From Paenibacillus wulumuqiensis (GTDB lineage: Bacteria > Bacillota > Bacilli > Paenibacillales > Paenibacillaceae): 64,000 nt of DNA. This document shows positions 50,363 to 59,515 of this stretch, piece after piece. The notes under the pieces were generated by a model. It was not told the DNA's origin and made no database searches. It saw only the letters and a program-made list of their open reading frames with translations. How positions within the stretch are numbered: the stretch's first letter is position 1; each line of letters starts with the position of its first letter. Location of the stretch: positions 248,001 to 312,000 of the forward strand of contig NZ_LAQP01000004.1 of the NCBI RefSeq assembly GCF_000971965.1. The letters are read 5' to 3'. The position numbers and the translations under genes are program-made.

Positions 50363-53344
50363 ATGATAGAGACGATCATGGATGCACTTGGGCTGGGCAG
50401 TCCGGAGGTCATTGGCTATGACCAGCTCAAAGTAAAATGTCCGTACCCGCTTCAGCATATTCACGGGCTGGAGATTCAGTGGAAGCCGGGAGAGCATGCC
50501 AGGCTGCAGCTGACCGGCTGGATGGATGAAGATATTCAGATGCAAATGCCGCTCGCCGCTTCCGTACAGGATGAGATCGAGGTTACATATGGTTCATATG
50601 GGGCGGAGCAGCCGCTGTTCCGCGGTCTGGTTAACAAAGTCGAGGCGATTCGCCAGAATAACCGGCATGAGATTATTATTGAAGGTATTAGTGCTTCTTC
50701 CCTCTGGGATATTCAGAAGCGCAAGCGTACTTTCCCGGAGCAGACGCAGACGTATGAGGAATTAATCGGCAAGATCAACACCGATTATCCCGGCAGCTCC
50801 GTGGCTTTCCATACCGGAGGCGATCAGCAGGTCGGCGAAGCGATTCTGCAGTATGAAGAGACCGACTGGGCGCTAACCAAACGACTGGCGAGCCGGTTAC
50901 AGACCGTCATCGTCTGTGATATGCTAAAATCCGTAAAGCCGAGACTGCATTTTGGACTGCCGGAAGGCAAGCAGGTGCATGTACCGGATAATGTTCCCTA
51001 TACGGCACGTAAAGACCTCAAAGCCTATCAGCAGGCCGGAGGTTCAGCGGCCGGATTGCATGATACGGATTTCTTCCGCTATGAACTGCAGCATATCGAG
51101 CCGTTTGAGATCGGAGACCGGGTCACTTTCCGGGATAAAAAGTTAGTTGTACGCGAAGTACATGCCGTTATGGAAAAAGGACAGCTGCTGTTCAACTATG
51201 TACTGTCCCGTGAGCCCGGTGTCCGCAGCCTGCTCATCACCAATCCCAAAGCGATCGGTGTATCGCTGGAAGGAACCGTACTCGCGGTACGCGGCGAAGA
51301 AGTGAAGCTCAAGCTGGATGTCGATAAAGACGACGGCAAAGCCGATCCACACTGGTATCCATTTGCGCCGCCGACAGGCAGCCCGATGTACAGCATGCCG
51401 CAGGTCGGTACCAAAGCCACTCTGTATCACCCGGATGGTACGGGAACCCGCGCACAGATCATTGGCTCGGTACGTACCAATGGAGCGAGTGCGCCCAAGA
51501 CGAGTGATCCGAATATCCGCTATTATGGCAGTGAGCACGGCAGTGAACTGAAAATGGCGCCGGATCATGTGCATATCCATGGCAATCCGGCAGGTACCAT
51601 GGCGATCAGCCTGGAAGACGGCGTAGGCGTCACGATCCGCAGTCCCAAGAAATTGACGATTACCGGCAAAGAAGACATCGTTCTGTTCAGCAAAAAGAAA
51701 GTAATCATCCAGGCCGGCGAACAGATTATGGCCTACAAAACAGGCGGCACATCCGGCATCTCGGTAGAAGGCGAATACCATCTGCTCGGAGAAAACGTCT
51801 GGGCCGACGGAAGCGACCGGACAGCTTATGCCGCCTATCAGGATGAACCGCAAAAAGGAACACCACCACCGCCACCCGATCCACCAAAGCCGTTTGACTG
51901 GGGCAAGCTCGGTCGTAACGTGCTGGGTGGACTGGCGATTGTTGTGGGCGTGGCTGCGCTGGCCGCATTTACCGTAGCGACGCTGGGAGCAGGACCGGTA
52001 ATTGTAGGAGCGGTTGCAGCAGGAGCAGCTATTGCCGGTACAGCAGCTGTTGGAGCGCAAGCCGTATCGGATATTGCCCGGGGGGAAGTGAGCGACTTCG
52101 GGGAGTATGCGACGACCGCCTTGCGGGAGTCGTTTATTGGAGCAGTATCGGGAGCAATCTTTGGGCCGCTGGCGCCGGCAGCTACGCTGCTTGGACGTAT
52201 GGGAGCAGGAGGAGTCATTGCTTCAGCAGAGGATATCGCCAGTCAGCTGCTGCAAGGGAAAAAGATTGACTGGAATCAGGTGGCTCTGTCCGGACAGATT
52301 GGCTTCCTGACTGCCGGTTTGCTGGATGCTAAGGTATTGGGTGCTGTAAGTAAAGGACTCAAAAGCGGAGGAAGCAAGGTAGCGAACGGAGTCAAAGGAG
52401 CCGGAAGTAAAGTTGCCGATGGACTTGCAGGCACGAGCCAATGGATCAAAAATGGAGCAACCAAAGCAGGCGAAGCAGCTTCTCGTTCGATCAGTAAACT
52501 AAAATCTACCGGTAGTAAGCTGGGTACTAAAATCGAGAATCTTAGTACTTACGCGAATCGTAAGAATTACGAATTTGAAATTAAACGAGCTCCTCAATTG
52601 CAAATGGCTGGTGGACCGGACGTAGGATTCCCAAGTTATTCCATGTCGATTTCAAAAGAAGGAAATACTCCTTTATTTACTTTTAACTCCAAATCAGGAA
52701 AACTTGGTCCTGAAGCCAGTCAAGCAGAAATTAAAGCACGAATCGACGAACTCAGCGAACAAATGTCTAAACTGGATAAGAAAGCAAATGAAGAAGCTTA
52801 TAAAAAATTAAATCGAGAAAAAAGTAAATTAACCAATCGATTGGATACTCCTGATGATATTAGTCAGCATTTTGATCTTACCGATGCCAAAGCATATGAG
52901 CGTAAAATTGATAATTCCAAGTATTATCATCATGATAAAGGTGACTTTGGCGAGGAAGTGGCTAAGATCATTGCTGAAAAGAATCAACTGGGAGATGATA
53001 TATCCGATCTATTCCAGGTTGGAAGAAATGGTATTGATGGGACATTCTTGTCAAAAGGACCGCCTCCTAAGTTAACAATGATTGAGGCGAAAACATCCGA
53101 ATATGCTAACTTTGGCTATTCTAGCCAACAGAAGCTAGGAGGGAAAAATTATTTTGAAGATATGCTTAAGAGCAAAGAAACAAGATACGCTGATTTTAAA
53201 GAAAAATATGATGATTTAAAAGATGATAATCCAGGATTGATATTTGATTATATAAGAGTGGAAGTAGATATTAGTAAAACTAAAGTTGGATTTGGTATAG
53301 ACGAATTAAAAGTAAAAGATTGGAATAAAGGAATTGAAGAATAA
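50363..53344 (+). CDS. Module C: VgrG-like spike with hydrophobic pre-toxin and PoNe-like nuclease tip
   Basis: 993 residues. VgrG part 1-490 (gp27-like YEETDWALTKRLASRL; OB fold with WYPFAPPTGSPMYSMPQ; beta helix with KLTITGKEDIVLFSKKKVII). A proline run followed by DPPKPFDWGKLG leads into a long hydrophobic/Ala-Gly region (about 525-640) able to cross a membrane. Variable region from about 720. The tip (~850-993) has GDFGEEVAKIIAEKNQLGDDI, NGIDGTF and MIEAKTSEYA, i.e. the G-x-D ... E-A-K core of PD-(D/E)XK nucleases, very like PoNe toxins. Start ATG at 50363 after AGAGGGG; ATG at 50345 is the alternative. Confidence 0.82.
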   Translation: MIETIMDALGLGSPEVIGYDQLKVKCPYPLQHIHGLEIQWKPGEHARLQLTGWMDEDIQMQMPLAASVQDEIEVTYGSYGAEQPLFRGLVNKVEAIRQNNRHEIIIEGISASSLWDIQKRKRTFPEQTQTYEELIGKINTDYPGSSVAFHTGGDQQVGEAILQYEETDWALTKRLASRLQTVIVCDMLKSVKPRLHFGLPEGKQVHVPDNVPYTARKDLKAYQQAGGSAAGLHDTDFFRYELQHIEPFEIGDRVTFRDKKLVVREVHAVMEKGQLLFNYVLSREPGVRSLLITNPKAIGVSLEGTVLAVRGEEVKLKLDVDKDDGKADPHWYPFAPPTGSPMYSMPQVGTKATLYHPDGTGTRAQIIGSVRTNGASAPKTSDPNIRYYGSEHGSELKMAPDHVHIHGNPAGTMAISLEDGVGVTIRSPKKLTITGKEDIVLFSKKKVIIQAGEQIMAYKTGGTSGISVEGEYHLLGENVWADGSDRTAYAAYQDEPQKGTPPPPPDPPKPFDWGKLGRNVLGGLAIVVGVAALAAFTVATLGAGPVIVGAVAAGAAIAGTAAVGAQAVSDIARGEVSDFGEYATTALRESFIGAVSGAIFGPLAPAATLLGRMGAGGVIASAEDIASQLLQGKKIDWNQVALSGQIGFLTAGLLDAKVLGAVSKGLKSGGSKVANGVKGAGSKVADGLAGTSQWIKNGATKAGEAASRSISKLKSTGSKLGTKIENLSTYANRKNYEFEIKRAPQLQMAGGPDVGFPSYSMSISKEGNTPLFTFNSKSGKLGPEASQAEIKARIDELSEQMSKLDKKANEEAYKKLNREKSKLTNRLDTPDDISQHFDLTDAKAYERKIDNSKYYHHDKGDFGEEVAKIIAEKNQLGDDISDLFQVGRNGIDGTFLSKGPPPKLTMIEAKTSEYANFGYSSQQKLGGKNYFEDMLKSKETRYADFKEKYDDLKDDNPGLIFDYIRVEVDISKTKVGFGIDELKVKDWNKGIEE
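51553..52140 (+). repeat. R2 repeat, parental copy in module C VgrG-toxin
   Basis: About 590 bases covering the last beta-helix turns, the proline run and the hydrophobic pre-toxin segment. Copies with high similarity occur at 55612-56105 and 58843-59336, and a strongly decayed one at 63311-63530. Confidence 0.9.
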
Positions 53345-53360
53345 AGTGAGGAGTATGCAT

Positions 53361-54338
53361 ATGATAAATGAAAAAAAGCTAAGTTTAGCATATAAAAAAT
53401 ATAAAAAAAACTTCAGTGAAGGAATTACACCGGAATATGAACAAAAAAGATATCTTCGAAGAGAAAATAAAATTAAAAATATTATTGAAACAAATGACAC
53501 AGAAAAAGATCATATTTTGCTAAATAGCCTAGATAGCATTTTTGATTATAATATGTCTTTGTGGAAAGCTAATATTTTAATCCAAGAAGAATATAACACC
53601 AATTCTTTTAAAAATATGCAAATGACAATATTTTATGAATGTATAGCTCAAGAAATCTATGAAACTCGTTATCCTGATATGCATGTACAGTATAATTTTA
53701 AAGAAGTCATTACAGCATTAATCCATTTTGTGATGTTTGGTTGGGAAACAGAAGAAAAAATATTATTAACTTTTATCAAAAAAAACTTAGGTAAACATTT
53801 ACTGGATGTTAATAGTCATTATAAGCATAGTTGGTATTTATTAAATTTATATCTACAATATCGAAATGAAAATATAATGGGATGCAATAAAGATATTCAT
53901 CAAGTGATAAAAGAAAAGCTTTTAAAAGCAGGCCAAGAGGTAGAGTTTATTCCAATTGATCTTAATATTTATGATGAAATGCTTGCAAATTGGAATACAA
54001 ATAGTGTTGAAGAAATTTCAGTTTTGATTTCGAAATTATCTGATTATCACATGGCATTGGCATCTGAATTAGGAAATTCTATCGAATTCGGCGATTATGT
54101 ATATGCCTTTTACCCTTATGAAATTCTATTCTTGCTCCATGTCAGAAAAAAACTAAACCTGCCTGTTCCCAACTCTTTCGAAGATTTCCTGATGAATACG
54201 GCTGAAGCCAAAATGCAATTTGAAGATCCCGAGCCATATCCTGAGTGGGACCCTATGCTGCGCATGATTGATGATTTCTATCGAAAAAATTATTCGGAGT
54301 ATATTCCTAATCAGCACGGTCCACTTTTTGAACAATAA
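53361..54338 (+). CDS. PoNi-like (DUF1911-type) immunity protein
   Basis: 325 residues, mainly helical. Features include ITALIHFVMFGWETEEKI, LSDYHMALASELGN and FGDYVYAFYPYEILFLL, the latter resembling the DUF1911 region of PoNi proteins, and an acidic C-terminal half with PYPEWDPMLRMIDDFY. PoNi proteins protect against PoNe DNases, whose catalytic pattern is seen in the tip just upstream. ATG at 53361 after GTGAGGA is chosen over an earlier frame start inside the toxin gene. Confidence 0.68.
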   Translation: MINEKKLSLAYKKYKKNFSEGITPEYEQKRYLRRENKIKNIIETNDTEKDHILLNSLDSIFDYNMSLWKANILIQEEYNTNSFKNMQMTIFYECIAQEIYETRYPDMHVQYNFKEVITALIHFVMFGWETEEKILLTFIKKNLGKHLLDVNSHYKHSWYLLNLYLQYRNENIMGCNKDIHQVIKEKLLKAGQEVEFIPIDLNIYDEMLANWNTNSVEEISVLISKLSDYHMALASELGNSIEFGDYVYAFYPYEILFLLHVRKKLNLPVPNSFEDFLMNTAEAKMQFEDPEPYPEWDPMLRMIDDFYRKNYSEYIPNQHGPLFEQ

Positions 54339-54365
54339 AACCCGATACGAAAGGAAATAATCAGT

Positions 54366-54821
54366 ATGTCGCTGGAAGCTATTTTACCTTTCATCTTTGA
54401 TCACCCCGAAGATGTGAAAGCTATTCTCGAAGAAGATCCAAACGACCTGTATCAGTATATACTGGATTATGGATTCGCCACCAAAAAAATATTATATCTG
54501 GATTATCGTGGAGAAGAAGGCCGGGAAATCGTAAATTATATGCTGGACTACGAATTTGAACGAGGGATCGAGCTGGCTTCGGAAGATGTTATGGAAGAGC
54601 TGGACGAAATGATGGACTATGCGTTTGTTCAGGATAAAGTGAAAGTCGTTAACCAGAGAATTGCTCCTGCGGGTTATGGATTGTTTTTTTATCCAACAAC
54701 TGGCGATTTCTATGCATTATTTCTTAGCAAACTGGAATACAAAGAACAACTGCTGCAAGTGGAAACACTGGATGATGAGAATATGCCTGAACAGGAACGT
54801 TATATCAAATATTATCTCTAA
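54366..54821 (+). CDS. Small acidic protein, possible second immunity (DUF6630-like)
   Basis: 151 residues: repeated acidic stretches (EEDPNDLYQYIL, EDVMEELDEMMDYAF) and FYPTTGDFYALFLSKLEYKEQLL. The layout is similar to DUF6630-type proteins but I do not recognise it safely. It has a good AAAGGAAA ribosome site and lies in the same transcription unit as the PoNi-like gene, so a protective role against a former tip is likely. Confidence 0.5.
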   Translation: MSLEAILPFIFDHPEDVKAILEEDPNDLYQYILDYGFATKKILYLDYRGEEGREIVNYMLDYEFERGIELASEDVMEELDEMMDYAFVQDKVKVVNQRIAPAGYGLFFYPTTGDFYALFLSKLEYKEQLLQVETLDDENMPEQERYIKYYL

Positions 54822-54883
54822 TATACGTTTTAACTAGGAGTATATGAAATGCAGTGAGCAGGATTATGCACATAGGAAAGGAA

Positions 54884-54925
54884 AGCAGGCCAACTAAGTT
54901 TGATTATTCTTGGTCTGCTTCTTCT
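54884..54925 (+). terminator. Terminator-like hairpin at the end of module C
   Basis: AGCAGgCCAA (54884-54893) pairs with TTGGtCTGCT, followed by the T-rich CTTCTTGTC. Confidence 0.5.
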
Positions 54926-55023
54926 TGTCTGTGCTTCTGATTAGGCAAAGAGGTCTTTAAATGATATGGCACATGTTCTTCATTTAAGTTGCTGCTCTAC
55001 TAGGTAAGAAAGGAGAGAATGTA

Positions 55024-55458
55024 TTGAATGTCAGAGATTTTACTCAAGAGCAAGGAAGTTTTGGAGAAGAACTGATTGGCATTATTGCACAAAAGAATAA
55101 TCTGGGCGAAGATGTCTCCCACCTGTTCCGAGCTGGAAGAGGTGGAATAGATGCTGCTTTCTTGGCCACCGATCCAGCTCCACGACTTACGATTGTTGAA
55201 TCAAAGACTTCTTGCTGGGGAACATATCCGTATTCCCGTTTAAAAAAGCAAGGTGGAAGTATTTATTTCAAGCATCTGCTGAAAAGTTTGGATTATCGAC
55301 ATCGAGATATCCAGCTTCATTTCCAAAAGCTGATTTGTACGTATCCTGAACTTAACTTACATTTTATTCGAGTTGAGACACTGATTGAATTAACTGAAGA
55401 TCGATTTGTAGTAGAAGATTTAAAGGTGAAAAGTTGGAAAGATTCAATAAATAAGTAA
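55024..55458 (+). CDS. Orphan PoNe-like nuclease tip
   Basis: 144 residues, a paralogue of the tip of the module C VgrG-toxin: QEQGSFGEELIGIIAQKNNLGED, RGGIDAAFL, TIVESKTSCWG and VEDLKVKSWKDSINK. The D ... E-S-K core of the PD-(D/E)XK fold is kept. Unlike the other orphan tips it has no copy of R2 and begins with TTG directly behind AAAGGAGAG, so it may be translated on its own. No clear immunity gene follows; the two genes upstream could serve. Confidence 0.7.
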   Translation: MNVRDFTQEQGSFGEELIGIIAQKNNLGEDVSHLFRAGRGGIDAAFLATDPAPRLTIVESKTSCWGTYPYSRLKKQGGSIYFKHLLKSLDYRHRDIQLHFQKLICTYPELNLHFIRVETLIELTEDRFVVEDLKVKSWKDSINK

Positions 55459-55611
55459 TGGATAGTCTATTGTTGGCATAAAATGATACTGACATTAAGA
55501 AAGAGTAGAATCATATGAGCGAGAATCATGCTCATATACATAGCTAGCACGCTTTGGCCGTTTATTCTAACGATCACTCCGAAAGACAGCTCAGATGCCA
55601 AGATATGCCTT

Positions 55612-56105
55612 CCCCAAAGTAAACGATTACCGGCAAAGAAGATATCGTCCTATTTAGCAAAAAGAAAGTGATCATCCAGGCCGGCGAGCAGATCATGGCC
55701 TACAAAACAGGTGACACATCGGGGATCGCGGTAGAAGGCGAATATCATCTGCTCGGTGAAAAGGTATGGGCGGATGGTAGCGACCGGAGAGCCTATGCCG
55801 CTTATCAGGACGAACCGCAAAAAGGAACACCGCCACCTGATCCACCCAAGCCGTTTGATTGGGGCAAGCTCGGTCGCAACGTGCTGGGTGGACTGGCGAT
55901 TGTGGTTGGTGTGGCTGCGCTGGCAGCATTTACCGTAGCGACGCTGGGAGCAGGACCTTTGATTGTAGGGGCTGTAGCGGTAGGAGCAGCAGCAGCTGGC
56001 GGTATTGCGGTAGGTGTACAGGCTGCATCGGATATTGCTCGGGGGGAAGTGAGCGACTTCGGGGAATATGCGACAACCGCACTGCGGGAGTCGCTGATTG
56101 GAGCC
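55612..56105 (+). repeat. R2 repeat, orphan copy A
   Basis: High similarity to 51653-52145 in the module C VgrG-toxin gene, in phase with the orphan tip frame. Similarity falls off gradually behind 56105. Confidence 0.9.
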
Positions 56106-57152
56106 GTGACTGGAGCAGTATTTGGTCCATTGGGAGTTGGAGGATCGATCGCCGGTAAAATGGCACTGGGTGGTGCAGAAAATGCCATATCCGATATTGC
56201 CAGTCAGATGATGCAAGGGAAGAAATTCTCCGAAATTGACTGGAAGTCGGTTGGGATGAGCGCAGGACTCGGTGTGGCGACTGTGGGCGTTGTTAACTCC
56301 AAAGCAGACAAGGCGATAGGAAATGCCATAATTACTGGAGCTAAAAAGACTCCTGCTTTTATTAAAAATGGAGCCAAGGCTTCCGTTGAAGCTTTCCAAA
56401 GTTCATTGAATAAACTTAGTGAAACAGGGAGTAAGCTGGGTCAGAAGATAAAAAGCGGATTAGATAATATGATGAGTCCTCAGATGATGACTGCTGAGGG
56501 TGTACCTATAAGATTAAATGAATCTGCTAATATAAAAAATACAGAAATACCAAAAACAGAAGTACAAAAAAACTATCTTAAAGTTATGGAGCAAGGCCAA
56601 GGAACTAATCTTTCTGTAAGGGAAAAACAGAGACTAATTCCAGGTACTCCAGGTGAAATCGAAGTTAGTGATTCAACGAAATTAGGTAAAAACTTATTGG
56701 AAACTATGGGATTAAAGAGATCAGATAGTTGGATTGATTATCAAGCCCAGCATATTATCCCAGGTGAATTATACAACCATCCTATAATAGAGAAAATCGG
56801 AATGGAGATCAATCATGCTTCTAACGGCATATTTTTACCAATTCCTTCTTCGAAAATAAGTCCTATGAGTAGACACGCTGGATACCATAGTATCTACAAT
56901 AGGGTAGTAAAAAAACAACTTGATAAAATGGATATTAATGCTAGTGTTGAAGTGCTTGAAAAGCAAGTTTATGAATTACAACAGAAATTGAAAAAAGCAG
57001 TTGAGCAAGGGCTTCCTTTGTACAAATCTAAGATTCCTAATCAAAGACAACTAAAACGTTTACTGAAGAAACCAATAGAAGATAGGATGGAAATATGGGA
57101 TAGAGGCGGAGGAGCCACAGAAGAATTATGGGAAAGGTGGATAAATAAATGA
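55612..57152 (+). pseudogene. Orphan VgrG tail with HNH/Endo VII (AHH-like) nuclease tip
   Basis: The frame (494 residues from the first ATG at 55668) starts in R2, so it lacks the VgrG head, start codon and ribosome site. After the hydrophobic region and a variable spacer, the tip has YQAQHIIPGELYNHPII, GIFLPIPSSK and RHAGYHSIYNRVVKK, matching AHH/Endo VII-type nucleases (Q-H-I-I-P ... N-G-I-x-L-P ... H-x-G-x-H). The end has a helical region and GGGATEELWERW. The frame is intact: recombination through R2 could activate it. An immunity gene overlaps its last bases. Confidence 0.78.
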
Positions 57153-57658
57153 AGTATGGAGAAAACACCATTTTAGTGCAAGAGGTTATTGATTTTATAA
57201 GTAATAATCTTTTATTTGGCAATGAGAAAAAAAGCAATTTAAGTAGTTTGATAATTAAGGACTTTGAAAAAGCGAAAGATCTGGCATGGTCTCAAAATTC
57301 AGAATCAGTAGACGTACTCTGGCAAGATATTAAATCAAATGAAAGTGCTAAAATATTAAATATCATATCTCGCAACGAAGATCTGAAGATGATGGAAGAC
57401 GAATTATACGATATATTTTTGAGCGAAGAGAATTATAATGAAGAATTTTTTCCTATGGAATTCTGGGATATCAATGAAGAAGTGCAGTCAGATCTGTATA
57501 AATGTGCCTTGAATCGTTTAGTAAATGGACAGAAAGAAAGCTTTTATGAATATATCTTTGAAATTTATCAAGCAGGTGGATGGGCATGTGGTTGGGAAGG
57601 ACAATATCCTGAAGGAAAACTTATAATTTTTATTCCTAATGAAGGATTTGAAAGATAA
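57149..57658 (+). CDS. Immunity protein partner of the AHH-like orphan tip
   Basis: 169 residues, acidic. Family not recognised. Seen are FISNNLLFGNEKKSNL, KDFEKAKDLAWSQNSES and a C-terminal GGWACGWEGQYPEGKLIIF, resembling the end of several small immunity proteins. The ATG overlaps the stop of the tip (ATGA). A broken copy of its start lies at 61031-61215 behind a broken copy of the same toxin tail, supporting the pairing. Confidence 0.65.
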   Translation: MKYGENTILVQEVIDFISNNLLFGNEKKSNLSSLIIKDFEKAKDLAWSQNSESVDVLWQDIKSNESAKILNIISRNEDLKMMEDELYDIFLSEENYNEEFFPMEFWDINEEVQSDLYKCALNRLVNGQKESFYEYIFEIYQAGGWACGWEGQYPEGKLIIFIPNEGFER

Positions 57659-57709
57659 TAGAATTTAGAATTCATGAATCTTAATAAAGCTTAGAATGAA
57701 GGTGGCAAT

Positions 57710-58366
57710 ATAAAAGCAAACGAAGTATTTAATAAGGTATGTAGCTTGATAGCAAGCAATTATTCAGAGCGCGTTTGGAAATACTCTAAATCAAGTCATT
57801 GGATGACTAAAAAAGATAAAAAGTATACCTATAAAGTGTTTTTTTATACTAGTTGGAATAATATATCGGATAAAAATGTAGCATTTTATAGCGAATTTGC
57901 GATCATCAATTCCAGTTCAAAAAGAAAAGTATTTCACCTTGATACTCGCCAGTGTAATATACCTAAAGGTCAATCGTATTAGAATATAGCTAACGAACAA
58001 CAACAGAATTCGGCTCTTTATGAATGTAAGAAGTGGCTGGATGAGACTTGCATGCCGATTGCAGATGATTGTATTAATAACCTGGATGAATTTGTGAAAA
58101 AAGTTGTAACAGAGGGCTTTTATCCATTGTTGGGTTACATTGTTGATATTGATTTTGTCTTGAATGAAGGTTCGCGCGAATTAGCAGAAGAAGCAGCCAA
58201 AAGATATTATGATCATTTAAAAGCTCCCATACAAAAAGAGTTCAGAGATAATTATGCGAGTATGATGGCAGATGAAGATGCTGTAAGTGCATATGGGAAT
58301 AATATGATGCGAAACCCATCTAATTTTAGAACAATCATAGAAAATAAAATTAATATTAATTTTTAA
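57710..58366 (+). pseudogene. Immunity-like gene with in-frame TAG and lost start (DUF4304-like)
   Basis: One continuous coding pattern is split by TAG at 57980-57982: before it VFFYTSWNNISDKNVAFYSEF, after it LDETCMPIADDCINNLDEF and EKININF at the end, all in the same frame. The expected start is ATA at 57710, behind AAGGTGG, where ATG would be normal. The first part resembles DUF4304 proteins. Two independent defects suggest it is not functional. Confidence 0.6.
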
Positions 58367-58372
58367 CCTAGG

Positions 58373-58410
58373 AGGTGTCTAAAAACTCAATAATGAGTTT
58401 TAGACACCTT
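58373..58410. repeat. Inverted repeat (16-17 bp arms)
   Basis: AGGTGTCTAAAAACTCA and TGAGTTTTAGACACCT surround ATAA, with one bulged A. No T-run follows. It could act as a terminator for the preceding gene or be the end of a small mobile element. Confidence 0.6.
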
Positions 58411-58838
58411 CTAAATATGTTACGATTTTTTAATCCTTGATATAAGTTTATTTTGTGAAAAATGTATTATAAATAGCCTTGAATAGCTCCAGTACTTAAA
58501 AAAATTAAAGCTTGATTTTAAAAGTTCTTACTTCAAAGCGATTTTAGTAACATAAAAGATTACACTAGGATAAGTGTGCAACTTTTGCAGAATTGTCTAA
58601 CATGCTTAAGGAACTTTCAAAAAAATATATAACAGTAAACTAGAACTAGATAAATTAAACACTTAATAAATTTTGAAGTTCTTTTCGACTTAGTTTGAAT
58701 GAGCTTTTTTATTTGAAAATTTAAAGTGAATAAGCATATTTGGAAGAATAATATAAAGCTTAAGTTGATAAAAACAAGAAGAATGTAGTAATTAACTGGA
58801 ACTCATATTGATTGATAGAAAAGTGATTCTTCAGTATC
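58411..58838. other. AT-rich gene-free stretch with a repeated segment
   Basis: No coding signal. About 58615-58712 resembles 63194-63292 (both with CTTTTCGACTTA and GAATGAGCTTTTTTAT) and both lie in front of R2 fragments, so the duplicated unit included this segment. Confidence 0.55.
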
Positions 58839-59495
58839 TTGGTAGCCCTAGATTATGTGCATATCTATGGCAATCCGGCAGGTACCATGGCGATCAGCCT
58901 CGAAGATGGCGTAGGCGTCATGGTCCGTAGTTCCAAGAAATTGACGATGACCGGCAAAGAAGATATCGTCCTATTTAGCAAAAAGAAAGTGATCATCCAG
59001 GCCGGCGAGCAGATCATGGCCTACAAAACAGGCGGCACATCAGGCATCTCGGTAGAAGGCGAATACCATCTGCTCGGAGAAAACGTCTGGGCCGACGGAA
59101 GCGACCGGACAGCTTATGCTGCTTATCAGGATGAACCGCAAAAAGGAACGCCACCACCTCCGCCTGATCCGCCCAAGCCGTTTGATTGGGGCAAGCTCGG
59201 TCGCAACGTGCTGGGTGGACTGGCGATTGTTGTGGGCGTGGCTGCGCTGGCCGCATTTACCGTAGCGACGCTGGGAGCAGGACCGGTAATTGTAGGGGCT
59301 GCAGCTGCCGGTAGTATTGCGGTAGGTGTGCAGGCCGAAACCAAATTTATATGGTGATCCCCAAATCCAAGACCTAGTGGTCCTTTAGCATCGGATAGTG
59401 AGATTTATTATACTGAACCTGGTAGTGAGAAAATAAATCATAAATGAATTATTAATAAAGAAACAGGTAAAGGATATTGGGATGAGCTTGATTAG
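58839..59495 (+). pseudogene. Orphan VgrG tail (R2) with a nonfunctional tip
   Basis: R2 copy B (58843-59336) encodes beta-helix end, proline run and hydrophobic segment. After GVQAETKFIW the frame meets TGA at 59355-59357, continues as SPNPRPSGPLASD and IYYTEPGSEKINHK, meets a second TGA at 59445-59447 and ends NKETGKGYWDELD with TAG at 59493-59495. The toxin core is missing or very short. Deleted orphan tip. Confidence 0.7.
58843..59336 (+). repeat. R2 repeat, orphan copy B
   Basis: High similarity to 51555-52042, including the proline run and GLAIVVGVAALAAF coding stretch. Right edge at about GTGCAGGCC. Confidence 0.9.
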
Positions 59496-59515
59496 TTATT
59501 GAAGGAGGTTATGTT

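Noticed and set aside
11558-53344. Canonical T6SS
   Set aside because: No TssJ, TssL, TssM, TssK or ClpV-like gene is seen, and the sheath- and tube-like proteins show no clear TssB/TssC/Hcp signatures by eye.
29732-53344. Rhs or LXG (T7SS) toxin carriers
   Set aside because: No YD repeats and no N-terminal LXG helical domain; carriers have VgrG gp27/gp5 signatures. Only tips and immunities resemble those systems.
59355-59447. Two in-frame TGA codons as recoded Trp or selenocysteine
   Set aside because: The region is a truncated orphan copy, other genes use TGA as stop, and no SECIS-like structure or toxin core is evident.
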